From NCBI GenBank assembly GCA_018267965.1, contig JAFDXK010000001.1, positions 434,001 through 498,000 of the forward strand: 64,000 nt of DNA. The letters are read 5' to 3'. How positions within the stretch are numbered: position 1 is the first letter of the stretch; every line of letters begins with the position of its first letter. The notes beneath the pieces were generated by a model that was given only the letters and a program-made list of their open reading frames with translations, made no database searches and was not told where the DNA came from. A program made the position numbers and the translations under genes. This document shows positions 28,894 through 36,079 of this stretch, piece by piece. Source of the stretch: Bacteroidota bacterium (GTDB lineage Bacteria > Bacteroidota > Bacteroidia > Chitinophagales > Chitinophagaceae).

Positions 28894-29598
28894 TTAAAGT
28901 ATTATATTCCCGAGCCTTCTTCGATACAGGAAATATGCCGTCAGTATCATCAACTCCCCAACGATGAAAACAAACCAGTTGAAATCTGATGGTATATAAT
29001 CTACCAGATTGGTGAGCAGGGAGTTGTGCGACATAATGTTATTCCAAAGTGTAGCACCTTTTTTCTCTGCATAATCCATTGTAAAAGAAATGATAACGAC
29101 TAATGCACCCAACCACATCAGCCAACGCTCTTTAGGCAACATGGATACCCTTATCCCCTTATCGGTAAAACGAATAACCGTTAGGCAGAATAATACCATC
29201 GTTACAGCAATGATGCACGGGGCAATTACAGGCCCTACCCAGGGGATAGGTAAGAGAAAAAGTATATCCCAAGTCATGAGCGATTCGGGCCAATTGAGAA
29301 ACACTTTAAGAAAAACGTAGTAGAATAAATCCCAGATAGCAAAGGAGTATAGGAAATACGCAAATTTCTCAGCGCGGTTTCTGCCGGCTAATACACCTAT
29401 AGATATAAGCATGATAAGTGTTGCCAGTTCTCGCCAGAGTTCGACAATGGCAATGTCACTGCTTACAGGTGCCAGCGGAAAGAAAAAACCATTAGGGTAG
29501 TAGAGCTTACGCAGGTAAACGACCACTGCTGTTTCGAGGAAACCCATAGCAATGCTATAGTATGTAACCCACCAGAATATTTTACGGGATTGATGCAT
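28894..29598 (-). CDS. Polytopic inner-membrane protein of unknown function
   Basis: The 234-residue protein has about six or seven hydrophobic segments, starting with YYSIAMGFLETAVVVYLRKL and including several tryptophan-rich helices. Charged motifs between helices include a YYPNGF loop and an NRAEKFAYFLYSFAIWD segment that looks conserved. There is no signal for transport or enzymatic activity that I can name. It ends at a strong terminator and has its own upstream region, so it appears monocistronic. Confidence 0.8.
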   Translation of the reverse strand: MHQSRKIFWWVTYYSIAMGFLETAVVVYLRKLYYPNGFFFPLAPVSSDIAIVELWRELATLIMLISIGVLAGRNRAEKFAYFLYSFAIWDLFYYVFLKVFLNWPESLMTWDILFLLPIPWVGPVIAPCIIAVTMVLFCLTVIRFTDKGIRVSMLPKERWLMWLGALVVIISFTMDYAEKKGATLWNNIMSHNSLLTNLVDYIPSDFNWFVFIVGELMILTAYFLYRRRLGNIIL

Positions 29599-29706
29599 AG
29601 ATTGGATAATAACCGGAGTATGACTTAGTTTATTGTTGAAGGCAAGATTTATGCCAATAAAAGTTGGTAATATTGAGTTTGAATTTCTTTAGATGACTTT
29701 AACACT

Positions 29707-30363
29707 ATGACAAAAAAGGCTGGAAAGAATTATGCTGAGGAGTATGATAAATCGTGGAAGAAGTATGATTTTATAGTCAACTTATATCAATTAGGCAGAG
29801 ATACCCTTCACAGAAGGAGGGCGCTACAATTAGGCGGATTAAAAGAAGGTGACACCGTACTGGATTTGTGTTGCGGAACAGGGCTTAGCTTCAAAGCCAT
29901 TCAAAGTATTATAGGCCCTAAAGGGAAAATCATTGCAATAGATATCAATGAACACATGCTGGCTGTAGCTAAACAAAGAGCTGCTGACCATGGCTGGACC
30001 AACATCGAGTTTTCGAGTAAGCCTATAGAAGAATTACAATTAACCGAGCAGGTAGATTTTGCCTTCTTCGCACTATGCTGGTACGATAAAGAACTGAGCA
30101 GGGGATGGATAAAAAGTGTCAGCCGTTTTATGGACAGAGAAAAGGGTAGAATATGTTTTATGGACTATAAGCTGCCCGATAACTGGCTGCGCCCGGTCAT
30201 ATACCCGCTACTATGGATAGAAATAAAATGGCTGGGGGAATCTTATACTATTGAAGAACTGAAATGGAAGCCCAGGGAAGTGATAGGAGGTATGCTGAGA
30301 GATGCGCAATATAAAGCTTACTTTTTTGACTGCCTTGTAGCAGTAGCAGGGAAGCCGTTGTAA
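29707..30363 (+). CDS. Class I SAM-dependent methyltransferase
   Basis: This 218-residue cytoplasmic protein has the Rossmann motif I VLDLCCGTGLS near 51-61, an acidic IIAIDINEHML strand end and an IEFSSKPIEEL motif III region, typical of the UbiE-like methyltransferase family. The acceptor substrate is unknown; a small molecule or lipid is plausible from the UbiE resemblance. The upstream region gives no clear -7 element. Confidence 0.85.
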   Translation: MTKKAGKNYAEEYDKSWKKYDFIVNLYQLGRDTLHRRRALQLGGLKEGDTVLDLCCGTGLSFKAIQSIIGPKGKIIAIDINEHMLAVAKQRAADHGWTNIEFSSKPIEELQLTEQVDFAFFALCWYDKELSRGWIKSVSRFMDREKGRICFMDYKLPDNWLRPVIYPLLWIEIKWLGESYTIEELKWKPREVIGGMLRDAQYKAYFFDCLVAVAGKPL

Positions 30364-30367
30364 TAAA

Positions 30368-30391
30368 ATAGCCCCGCAATTGCAGGGCTAT
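30368..30391. terminator. Bidirectional terminator between the methyltransferase and the PCMD protein
   Basis: A stem ATAGCCC/GGGCTAT (30368-30374 with 30385-30391) surrounds an inner palindrome GCAATTGC. The minus-strand flank is TTTTATTA. It separates two convergent genes. Confidence 0.75.
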
Positions 30392-30411
30392 GTATAATAT
30401 CGTTTAGACTT

Positions 30412-31290
30412 TTACTGCACTTCTATTTTTTGTGTCAGTATATCGTTCTCTGTTTTGGCCTTCAGATAGTATATGCCTTTTGGTAGGTTTGCTACATCAA
30501 CATAATGTACCTGTACACCTTGTATAGATTGAATGTCTTTAATTACTCTGCCCAATACATCGGTCATTTGTATACGTAATGGCTCATTTACCGGTTGTCC
30601 GAAATCTACCATTAGTCTTGTGGTAGCAGGATTGGGAGATGCCTGCATCGTATATTTGTGAATAACCATTGGTTCGACACTTACAGGAACTGTGCCCGAA
30701 AAATCGAGGCTATCCAGGTATAAATAGCTACCCGCAACAGGAGCCAATCCGCTTGATGATGCACCTATAATTAATGTATCTGGGTTAACGTTTTTATAAT
30801 AATTGATAGGTATACTGAAACTTGTCCAACTCATTACCATACCGGGTAACAAGTAGGCATTAGATGCCACCGTATCTCTTTTGCCGGTAGTTAAATTCCA
30901 TGCTGTAAGGTAAACACCTATTACACCCTGGTCGGCACCTGAAGCCATATACTGCCATTTGCCTATCAGGTTTTTAGGACGGCCGGTGAACGGATAGCCA
31001 GATTTTGCTTTAAAAGCGGTCACATCAATTTTGCCATAAACGGCAACACCGGGTATGGTGCCTAAACCTGTCACAACTTTAGAAGTCAGTTTCAAATAGT
31101 AAGGGCTTGCTGTGCCGCCTTTTTCACAAGTGTAAACACTTGCAAGGTTGGTTGTGGCATTCAGGTTGTCCCAGTTGTCAGGTGTTTCGTAACTGCCAAC
31201 TGTAGTCCAGTTTTCGAAGTTGCCATTGGTTATTTGTGCAATAGCTGCAGTGCTTAATAACAATAAAAAAAGTGTAAAGGTTTTTTTCAT
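30412..31290 (-). CDS. T9SS cargo with PCMD-like (carbohydrate-associated) domain
   Basis: This is a secreted protein of 292 residues from the ATG at 31290; a longer frame to 31395 exists but only the shorter start gives a signal peptide (cleavage after IAQ near residue 19). The mature N-terminus starts with ITNGNFENWTTVG and then a PDNWDNLNAT motif, as in the PCMD family (putative carbohydrate metabolism domain) found in many Bacteroidota outer-surface proteins. The C-terminal 80 residues are a type A T9SS sorting domain (ASPNPATTRLMVDFG to KIEVQ). It is probably on the cell surface and may bind or process a glycan, which is inferred from the family name only. Confidence 0.8.
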   Translation of the reverse strand: MKKTFTLFLLLLSTAAIAQITNGNFENWTTVGSYETPDNWDNLNATTNLASVYTCEKGGTASPYYLKLTSKVVTGLGTIPGVAVYGKIDVTAFKAKSGYPFTGRPKNLIGKWQYMASGADQGVIGVYLTAWNLTTGKRDTVASNAYLLPGMVMSWTSFSIPINYYKNVNPDTLIIGASSSGLAPVAGSYLYLDSLDFSGTVPVSVEPMVIHKYTMQASPNPATTRLMVDFGQPVNEPLRIQMTDVLGRVIKDIQSIQGVQVHYVDVANLPKGIYYLKAKTENDILTQKIEVQ

Positions 31291-31345
31291 GACCGATGTT
31301 TTAGTTTTTATATATAAAGTTACTAAAGACTGTAATATAATAATG

Positions 31346-31373
31346 AAAGCCGGCAAATAAAGCTGCCGGCTTT
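31346..31373. repeat. Hairpin in the intergenic region upstream of the PCMD and histidine kinase genes
   Basis: Stem AAAGCCGGC/GCCGGCTTT (31346-31354 with 31365-31373) with a 10-base loop, followed by a second short inverted repeat ATTGCA/TGCAAT at about 31378-31395. It lies in the gap between two divergent genes, so it is not the end of either. It could be a leader structure for the PCMD gene or a terminator of an unseen transcript. Confidence 0.5.
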
Positions 31374-31504
31374 GCTGTATTGCACCCCTTTGCAATTTAT
31401 AAAGCTACTGTTTGACTATTGTCTTTTTAAAAAGTTTAAATAGTAGTGCATTTTATGTTTGGTAATAGGTAATCATTGTCATCGATATTATTTATTGAAT
31501 GTTA

Positions 31505-31512
31505 TATATTTG
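31505..31512 (+). promoter_or_regulatory. -7 element directly before the histidine kinase start
   Basis: TATATTTG matches TAnnTTTG exactly and ends 5 bases before the ATG at 31518. Initiation would fall at or next to the start codon, giving a leaderless mRNA if the start is right. Confidence 0.4.
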
Positions 31513-31517
31513 ATTTG

Positions 31518-33242
31518 ATGGGTTTTGAGTTTAACACATATGCCATACTGCTGCTAATAGCCGGGTTGTTTACTTATTGTATGGCGGTTATAGTATTCAA
31601 AAGGCAGGGTAAGAGTATTTATTCATTTGGCTATATAATGGTAGCAATAGCTACCTGGGCATTTTTTTACGGAATGGAACTGGCCGGGACTACTAAAGAG
31701 TCTCTTATCTTATTCAATCGTATTGAATATCTGAGTATAGGTTTATTGCCTGCATTATGGATAGTGTTTATTCTGAAATATGCAGGTAAGGACAGTTGGC
31801 TGAATACCAAGACTATTGCCGCATTTTTCATTTTGCCTGTTATTAGTATAATCGTTGAATGGACTACTGATATCCACCACCTGTTTTACACCCATGTTGA
31901 GGTTTATGTAGCCAACGGTATACATCTGCTGAAAATAGAGCGTGGCCCGTGGTATGTGGTGCATCTGGTGTATTTCTATATCATGCTGATATGGGGGGTG
32001 TATTTCATTATTCAAAAATTCAGAAGTGTAGACCCGATATACCGTAAACAGAACCTGTTGATACTGATTGCAACATTCATACCATGGCTTGCCAATGTAT
32101 TATATCATGCAGGTATCAACTTTCAAAAAGATATTGACCTGACCCCGTTTGGATTTATTGTTACTGCCATTGTAATAGGATATGGGTTGTTAAGGTTTAG
32201 TTTATTTGATATTGTGCCGGTAGCAAGAGAAAAAGTAATGGATGCCATGCAGGAGGGTGTACTTGTGATTGATGCAAAGGGCCGTATAGTAGATGCCAAT
32301 GCACGTATGAAAGATATCATTGGCAACAGGGTACATAAATTGATTGGCACGGATATAACTACCATTCATTTTGATGATAAATTATGCGAGGCTTTAAATA
32401 AGCGTACCAGTGGTAAGATTGAAATCAGCCTATTAGGTAGTTCGGGAATACAATATTATGCTGTGACGCTCACTCCATTACTCGAGAAGGATATTTATAC
32501 GGGACAGTTTTTATTGTTCAGAGATGTAACGGACAGACACAAATCTGAAGAACGTTTGCAAGGGCTAAACCAACTGAAGGACAGACTTTTTTCTGTTATT
32601 GCACATGATTTACGAAGTCCGCTCAATACATTGTTGGGTATTTTATCTATGGTGAATGAAGGGCATGTTACTGAACAGGAGTTAAAGACAGTTCTGCCGG
32701 AAATTTCAAAAAACCTGGGCTATACATCAACGTTAGTTAATAATCTGCTGCAATGGACAAAAAGTCAATTACAGGGACAAGTTATACAGCCTGTAAATGT
32801 AGATGTATACTATCAACTGCAAGATATTATTGCACTGTTCGAAAATGTTATTAAAGAAAAGCAATTAAAGGTGAGGAACAGTATTGACAGCAGTTTGCAG
32901 GTTTTTGCAGATAATGATATGGTGATGGCATTGCTGCGCAATCTTTTATCAAATGCTATTAAGTTTTCACGTTATGGCGGAGAGATTTGGATTACAGCTA
33001 CCAAAGGAGAAACGCATACAATCATCAGTATTCGTGATACCGGTGTAGGTATGCACCCCGAAGATTTGAAAAAATTGTTTGGGCTCGAAACATTTACTAC
33101 CAGAGGCACGCTTGATGAGAAAGGTACAGGGTTAGGATTATTACTTTGTAAAGAATTTGTAGAGAAAAATGGCGGTACTATCTGGGCTGAGAGTGAATAC
33201 GATGTTGGCAGTAAGTTCTGCTTTACACTGCCGAATGCTTAA
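31518..33242 (+). CDS. Sensor histidine kinase with 7TM N-terminal and PAS domains
   Basis: The 574-residue sensor kinase starts with a seven-helix membrane region (about 10-220) of the histidine kinase N-terminal 7TM type, followed by a PAS domain (about 235-345, with VIDAKGRIVDANARM), a HisKA domain with H363 in IAHDLRSPLN, and an HATPase domain with N-box LLRNLLSNAIKFS near 473-485, DTGVGM and GTGLGLLLCKEF. No response regulator is adjacent, so it is an orphan kinase here. The first candidate start is a TTG at 31476, but the ATG at 31518 begins the hydrophobic segment directly. Its 3' end overlaps the convergent GNAT gene by four bases. Confidence 0.88.
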   Translation: MGFEFNTYAILLLIAGLFTYCMAVIVFKRQGKSIYSFGYIMVAIATWAFFYGMELAGTTKESLILFNRIEYLSIGLLPALWIVFILKYAGKDSWLNTKTIAAFFILPVISIIVEWTTDIHHLFYTHVEVYVANGIHLLKIERGPWYVVHLVYFYIMLIWGVYFIIQKFRSVDPIYRKQNLLILIATFIPWLANVLYHAGINFQKDIDLTPFGFIVTAIVIGYGLLRFSLFDIVPVAREKVMDAMQEGVLVIDAKGRIVDANARMKDIIGNRVHKLIGTDITTIHFDDKLCEALNKRTSGKIEISLLGSSGIQYYAVTLTPLLEKDIYTGQFLLFRDVTDRHKSEERLQGLNQLKDRLFSVIAHDLRSPLNTLLGILSMVNEGHVTEQELKTVLPEISKNLGYTSTLVNNLLQWTKSQLQGQVIQPVNVDVYYQLQDIIALFENVIKEKQLKVRNSIDSSLQVFADNDMVMALLRNLLSNAIKFSRYGGEIWITATKGETHTIISIRDTGVGMHPEDLKKLFGLETFTTRGTLDEKGTGLGLLLCKEFVEKNGGTIWAESEYDVGSKFCFTLPNA

Positions 33243-33736
33243 AGTAGCTTACGCATTACATAGTCGTTCATGTAATAGCCGTTACCAATGTCTATATCTT
33301 CTGTGTAAGCGGTGGTAAAGCCCATTTTTTCATAGAAAGCTATTGCCGGATTATTCCTGTTGACGTTCAATTCCAAAATATTCTTTCCTGCATCGGTTAC
33401 GGCATTTTCCACTGCTTGCAGCAAAAGTTTTCCATATCCCTTGCCTTTTGTGTTTACTAGGCAATATAGTTTATGCAGTTTGTAGACATCCGTGTTTTCG
33501 GGGCGAGTGGAGTAGGCAGCAAAGCCCGTAGGTATGTTGTCAACATAAAGAATAATGTATGTTTGAATATCATTTTCAATTTGTTGCCATATCACATTTG
33601 AACTATAAATATTTTCAAGCATATAGCTTATTTGTGCCTCGGATATGATGGGGGCATATGTCGGCCACCAAATGGCATCTGCCAGTTGGCGTATCAGGTC
33701 TACGTCTGCAGTTGTTGCCTTTTTTATTTCAATCAT
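33239..33736 (-). CDS. GNAT family N-acetyltransferase
   Basis: This 165-residue enzyme transfers an acetyl group from acetyl-CoA. The acceptor is unknown. The GNAT core is clear: a central LYCLVNTKGKGYGKLLLQAVEN segment holds the pyrophosphate-binding loop (KGKGYGK), followed by ILELNVNRNNPAIAFYEKMGF, the classic C-terminal strand-helix pattern. It may act on a small molecule or the N-terminus of a protein. It overlaps the 3' end of the kinase gene tail to tail. Confidence 0.9.
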   Translation of the reverse strand: MIEIKKATTADVDLIRQLADAIWWPTYAPIISEAQISYMLENIYSSNVIWQQIENDIQTYIILYVDNIPTGFAAYSTRPENTDVYKLHKLYCLVNTKGKGYGKLLLQAVENAVTDAGKNILELNVNRNNPAIAFYEKMGFTTAYTEDIDIGNGYYMNDYVMRKLL

Positions 33737-33821
33737 ACTGCAAGTATAGGGTTTTGAGATATATTAATATTTAGCCTTTGCAAGATTGTTTTTTTGAGAT
33801 AGGCTTCTTATTTTCACAACT

Positions 33822-33983
33822 ATGAAGAAGCTGTTATTTTTCGCCGGCGTGTTAATCGCCCTTTCTGCAGTGTTGGAATCATGCGGGTCTACAGGTAAAA
33901 TTCCTCGTCCGCAGCGTCATCCAAGGCCACCGCGTAATTTGGCAATGGTTATACCTGCGCATACGGTTAATAACCTGGCATAG
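33822..33983 (+). CDS. Small lipoprotein (53 residues)
   Basis: A short frame encodes a lipoprotein signal (MKKLLFFAGVLIALSA, then lipobox LESC with C21) and a mature tail of 33 residues rich in Pro, Arg and His (IPRPQRHPRPPRN). Positive residues followed by a hydrophobic core and a cysteine are a clear type II signal. A hairpin GGATAC/GTATCC (33983-33997) starts at the last base of the stop codon, and a second weak hairpin lies at about 34009-34031. The function is unknown. The tail could interact with peptidoglycan or outer membrane lipids, but nothing in the sequence shows this. Confidence 0.7.
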   Translation: MKKLLFFAGVLIALSAVLESCGSTGKIPRPQRHPRPPRNLAMVIPAHTVNNLA

Positions 33984-34037
33984 GATACTCCGTATCCATA
34001 ATACTTTGAAACCCGGCTCCTGTCGGGATTTCTGATT

Positions 34038-34045
34038 TATATTTG
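34038..34045 (+). promoter_or_regulatory. -7 element directly before the first GldM-C-like gene
   Basis: TATATTTG matches TAnnTTTG exactly and ends 4 bases before the GTG at 34050, another case of a promoter element abutting the start codon. Confidence 0.4.
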
Positions 34046-34049
34046 TACA

Positions 34050-34445
34050 GTGAGGTACTGCATTTTTATTCTTTTGGTATTTGCAGGGTTCTCCTGTTTT
34101 TCGCAGGAGCAGCCATTAGTACAGTTTGGCGATTTTAAAGGTTATGGTGTGTTCGAGGCATCTGTAGCCCAAATCATTGCCCACCCCGTGATGAAAAGCC
34201 TTGATAAAAAATGCAAGATTATCTCCTTTGATATCTACGGCATTGTACCTACCAAACAATACATAGGACCATACCGAAGTGAGGGAGCCAAAATGACCGA
34301 TGCCCAAATACGGTATGTGAAATCATTAGGTCCGGGTGCCAATCTATGGATCAATAATATTCATATCAAATGTAAAGACGGAGAGAAAGTGATAGGGGGC
34401 GATAATAATGCCTTTGGTATTTACTTCTTCAATATCACAAAGTAA
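34050..34445 (+). CDS. Secreted stand-alone GldM C-terminal-like protein (first copy)
   Basis: The 131-residue protein has a signal peptide (cleavage after CFSQ near 18). Its mature part resembles the C-terminal domain of GldM, a T9SS motor-stator component: a strand IISFDIYGIVP, then IGPYRSEGAKMTDAQIRYVKSLGPGANLWINNIHIKCKDG. The PG-x(2-3)-I-x(2)-NI-x(4-6)-DG pattern is the diagnostic end of that domain. The rest of GldM (inner-membrane helix and long periplasmic domains) is missing, so it cannot be the motor protein. It is probably a periplasmic protein that shares the fold. The start is a GTG. The 37329 gene encodes a homologue. Confidence 0.75.
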   Translation: MRYCIFILLVFAGFSCFSQEQPLVQFGDFKGYGVFEASVAQIIAHPVMKSLDKKCKIISFDIYGIVPTKQYIGPYRSEGAKMTDAQIRYVKSLGPGANLWINNIHIKCKDGEKVIGGDNNAFGIYFFNITK

Positions 34446-34474
34446 GAAGGCGCTGCAATAGCAACGCCTTCAAT
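34446..34474. terminator. Terminator between the GldM-C-like gene and yceI
   Basis: A 7-bp stem GAAGGCG/CGCCTTC (34446-34452 with 34465-34471) with a 12-base loop lies between convergent genes. The minus-strand flank is T-rich (TTACTTTG), so it can serve yceI. Confidence 0.7.
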
Positions 34475-34499
34475 CAAAAAACCACCTCTATCTATGCTA

Positions 34500-35129
34500 T
34501 TATGATTTTTGTTGAGCAAACTCAACATTGATTACCATGTTTACATCGTCACCAACTACTGCACCACCTGCTTCGGTTAATGCACCCCATTTCAAACCAT
34601 AGTCTTTACGATTGATTTTACCTGTAGCTTTAAAACCTGCTTTAGTATTACCCCATGGATCTTTTACAGTACCGCCGTAAGTAACAGCGAATTTTACTTT
34701 CTTGGTTACATCGCGTATAGTAAGATTGCCTTCCAGTGCATATTTATTGCCAGATACTTTTTTGAACGATGTGCTGGTGAATTTCATAGCAGGGTATTTT
34801 TCTGCATTGAAAAAGTCATCACTTTTAAGATGCGCATCGCGTTTAGGTTCATCTGTATTTATACTATTTACATCTACATTGAATTTGATAGCAGCGTTAT
34901 TGAAATCTGCAGTTGGGGCAACAACGTCACCATCAAATACTTTAAAAGTGCCTTCTACCTCAGATATAACAAGGTGTTGTACTGTAAATTTTACTGATGA
35001 ATGTGATTTGTCCAATCCCCATTTAGTAGGTACTGTTGTTGCCGAAGCAATTACTTTGCCGGTTGTTTTTTGAGCCATAGCTGCAAAAGGTGCTAATGCT
35101 ATAGCAGATAAGATTAGTATTTTCTTCAT
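34500..35129 (-). CDS. YceI family periplasmic protein
   Basis: This is a lipocalin-fold protein of 209 residues that binds polyisoprenoid-type ligands in other species. It has a signal peptide (cleavage after AMAQ near residue 20). The mature part carries the YceI signatures: WGLDKSHSSVKFTVQHLVISEVEGTF at the start, FNVDVNSINTDEPKRDAHLKSDDFFNAEKYP in the middle, and GNLTIRDVTKKVKFAVTYGG near 130-150. The ATG at 35129 gives a clean signal peptide. A -7 element (TACATTTG) precedes it. The physiological ligand is unknown. Confidence 0.92.
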   Translation of the reverse strand: MKKILILSAIALAPFAAMAQKTTGKVIASATTVPTKWGLDKSHSSVKFTVQHLVISEVEGTFKVFDGDVVAPTADFNNAAIKFNVDVNSINTDEPKRDAHLKSDDFFNAEKYPAMKFTSTSFKKVSGNKYALEGNLTIRDVTKKVKFAVTYGGTVKDPWGNTKAGFKATGKINRKDYGLKWGALTEAGGAVVGDDVNMVINVEFAQQKS

Positions 35130-35148
35130 TTTGCCATTGTTTAGACAA

Positions 35149-35156
35149 CAAATGTA
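35149..35156 (-). promoter_or_regulatory. -7 element of the yceI gene
   Basis: On the minus strand this reads TACATTTG, an exact TAnnTTTG match 20 bases before the ATG at 35129. No clear TTTG -33 element is found at the expected distance. Confidence 0.45.
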
Positions 35157-35219
35157 CATACATTAATTAGATTGCCCTAATCAGATTCATTATAGCGGTA
35201 TCGGTCTAATCAATAATCA

Positions 35220-35415
35220 TGAAATTTCTAATGTTTACCTATATTTACAATGAAGGAAGAAAAATGTATCAATCTGTAGTATCAATATTGCGTAATGATC
35301 GCGACAGCCAAAACTCAAATTGGTATCGTATCATCATGCATTGCCGGGACTATAGTTTGTGATACCAACGATATTAAACTACAGAAGAGTCCCGCACCGG
35401 CGGGGCTCTTTTTTT
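35220..35415 (+). ncRNA. Candidate small structured RNA locus (or small-ORF transcript)
   Basis: The 308-base gap 35130-35437 lies between yceI (minus) and a GNAT gene (plus). A very strong plus-strand terminator ends at 35415, with no annotated plus-strand gene upstream of it. A long-range inverted repeat TTGGTATC/GATACCAA (35320-35327 with 35361-35368) encloses a 33-base loop just before it. A 47-residue frame from ATG 35219 to TGA 35362 also exists but is not protein-like in any way I recognise. I infer a small RNA; a short peptide gene is the alternative. No promoter element is clear, so the 5' end is uncertain. Confidence 0.4.
35386..35415 (+). terminator. Strong orphan intrinsic terminator
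   Basis: Stem 35386-35395 with 35400-35409 (core CCCGC/GCGGG, one G-U pair) with loop ACCG, followed by seven T residues. It sits 23 bases upstream of the GNAT start codon, so it ends a transcript arising between 35130 and 35385, not that of a listed gene. Confidence 0.9.
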
Positions 35416-35437
35416 ATACCATTTAAAACAGAATGAT

Positions 35438-36007
35438 ATGGAAATGCCAACGATGGAAACTATAGAAACAGAAAGGCTGACACTTCAGTTGCTCACACCA
35501 GCACATTATGAATACCTCTTCAAGCATTGCAGCAAAGAAGAGGCGATGCAATATGTAGGCTGGGAAAATGAAAATGATTATGATGTGGACTATAAAAAAT
35601 ATACTAATGGCGGCTTTGTTACATGGCGGTCAACCTTTCTATTTTTCTTATTGAAAGACAAAGTATCAGGCAGGCTATTGGGCAGATGCGCTTATCATAA
35701 TTATCAGGCTATGCACAAACGGTCGGAAATAGGTTATGATATCAAAAAAGAAGAAGATAAGAATAAGGGGTACATGAAAGAAGCGTTAAAAGCAATTCTG
35801 AAATATGGATTTGAGGAACTGAAGCTTAACAGGGTAGAAGCGTTTATCGGTCCGCATAATATACCATCCCGCCGGCTGGTAGAAGGGTATGGTTTTGTTA
35901 TCGAAGGGCAATTGAGGCAACATTTCTGCTATAACGATGTATTGCAGGATTCGGTTGTTTATGCCTTACTGGCTTCGGAATACGAAAGACTTAAACATAG
36001 TAGATAA
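35438..36007 (+). CDS. RimJ/RimL-type GNAT N-acetyltransferase
   Basis: This 189-residue protein belongs to the RimJ/RimL branch of GNAT enzymes, which acetylate N-termini or aminoglycoside-like small molecules. It opens with the branch signature ETERLTLQLLTPAHYEYLF and has IGYDIKKEEDKNKGYMKEALKAILKYGF, where the KNKGYM segment holds the CoA pyrophosphate loop, then LNRVEAFIGPHNIPSRRLVEGYGF near 128-151. The start is the ATG at 35438 or the ATG at 35453 (METIETERL), which begins the alignment more naturally. The substrate is not predictable. Confidence 0.9.
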   Translation: MEMPTMETIETERLTLQLLTPAHYEYLFKHCSKEEAMQYVGWENENDYDVDYKKYTNGGFVTWRSTFLFFLLKDKVSGRLLGRCAYHNYQAMHKRSEIGYDIKKEEDKNKGYMKEALKAILKYGFEELKLNRVEAFIGPHNIPSRRLVEGYGFVIEGQLRQHFCYNDVLQDSVVYALLASEYERLKHSR

Positions 36008-36034
36008 GTATTAAGAAATAAGCCTAAAAAATAG

Positions 36035-36042
36035 TACGTTTG
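36035..36042 (+). promoter_or_regulatory. -7 element of the acyl-CoA dehydrogenase gene
   Basis: TACGTTTG matches TAnnTTTG exactly, 37 bases before the start codon. No clear -33 element. Confidence 0.5.
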
Positions 36043-36079
36043 CAGCAATGTTTAATCATACAACTACATATTTCGTAAT

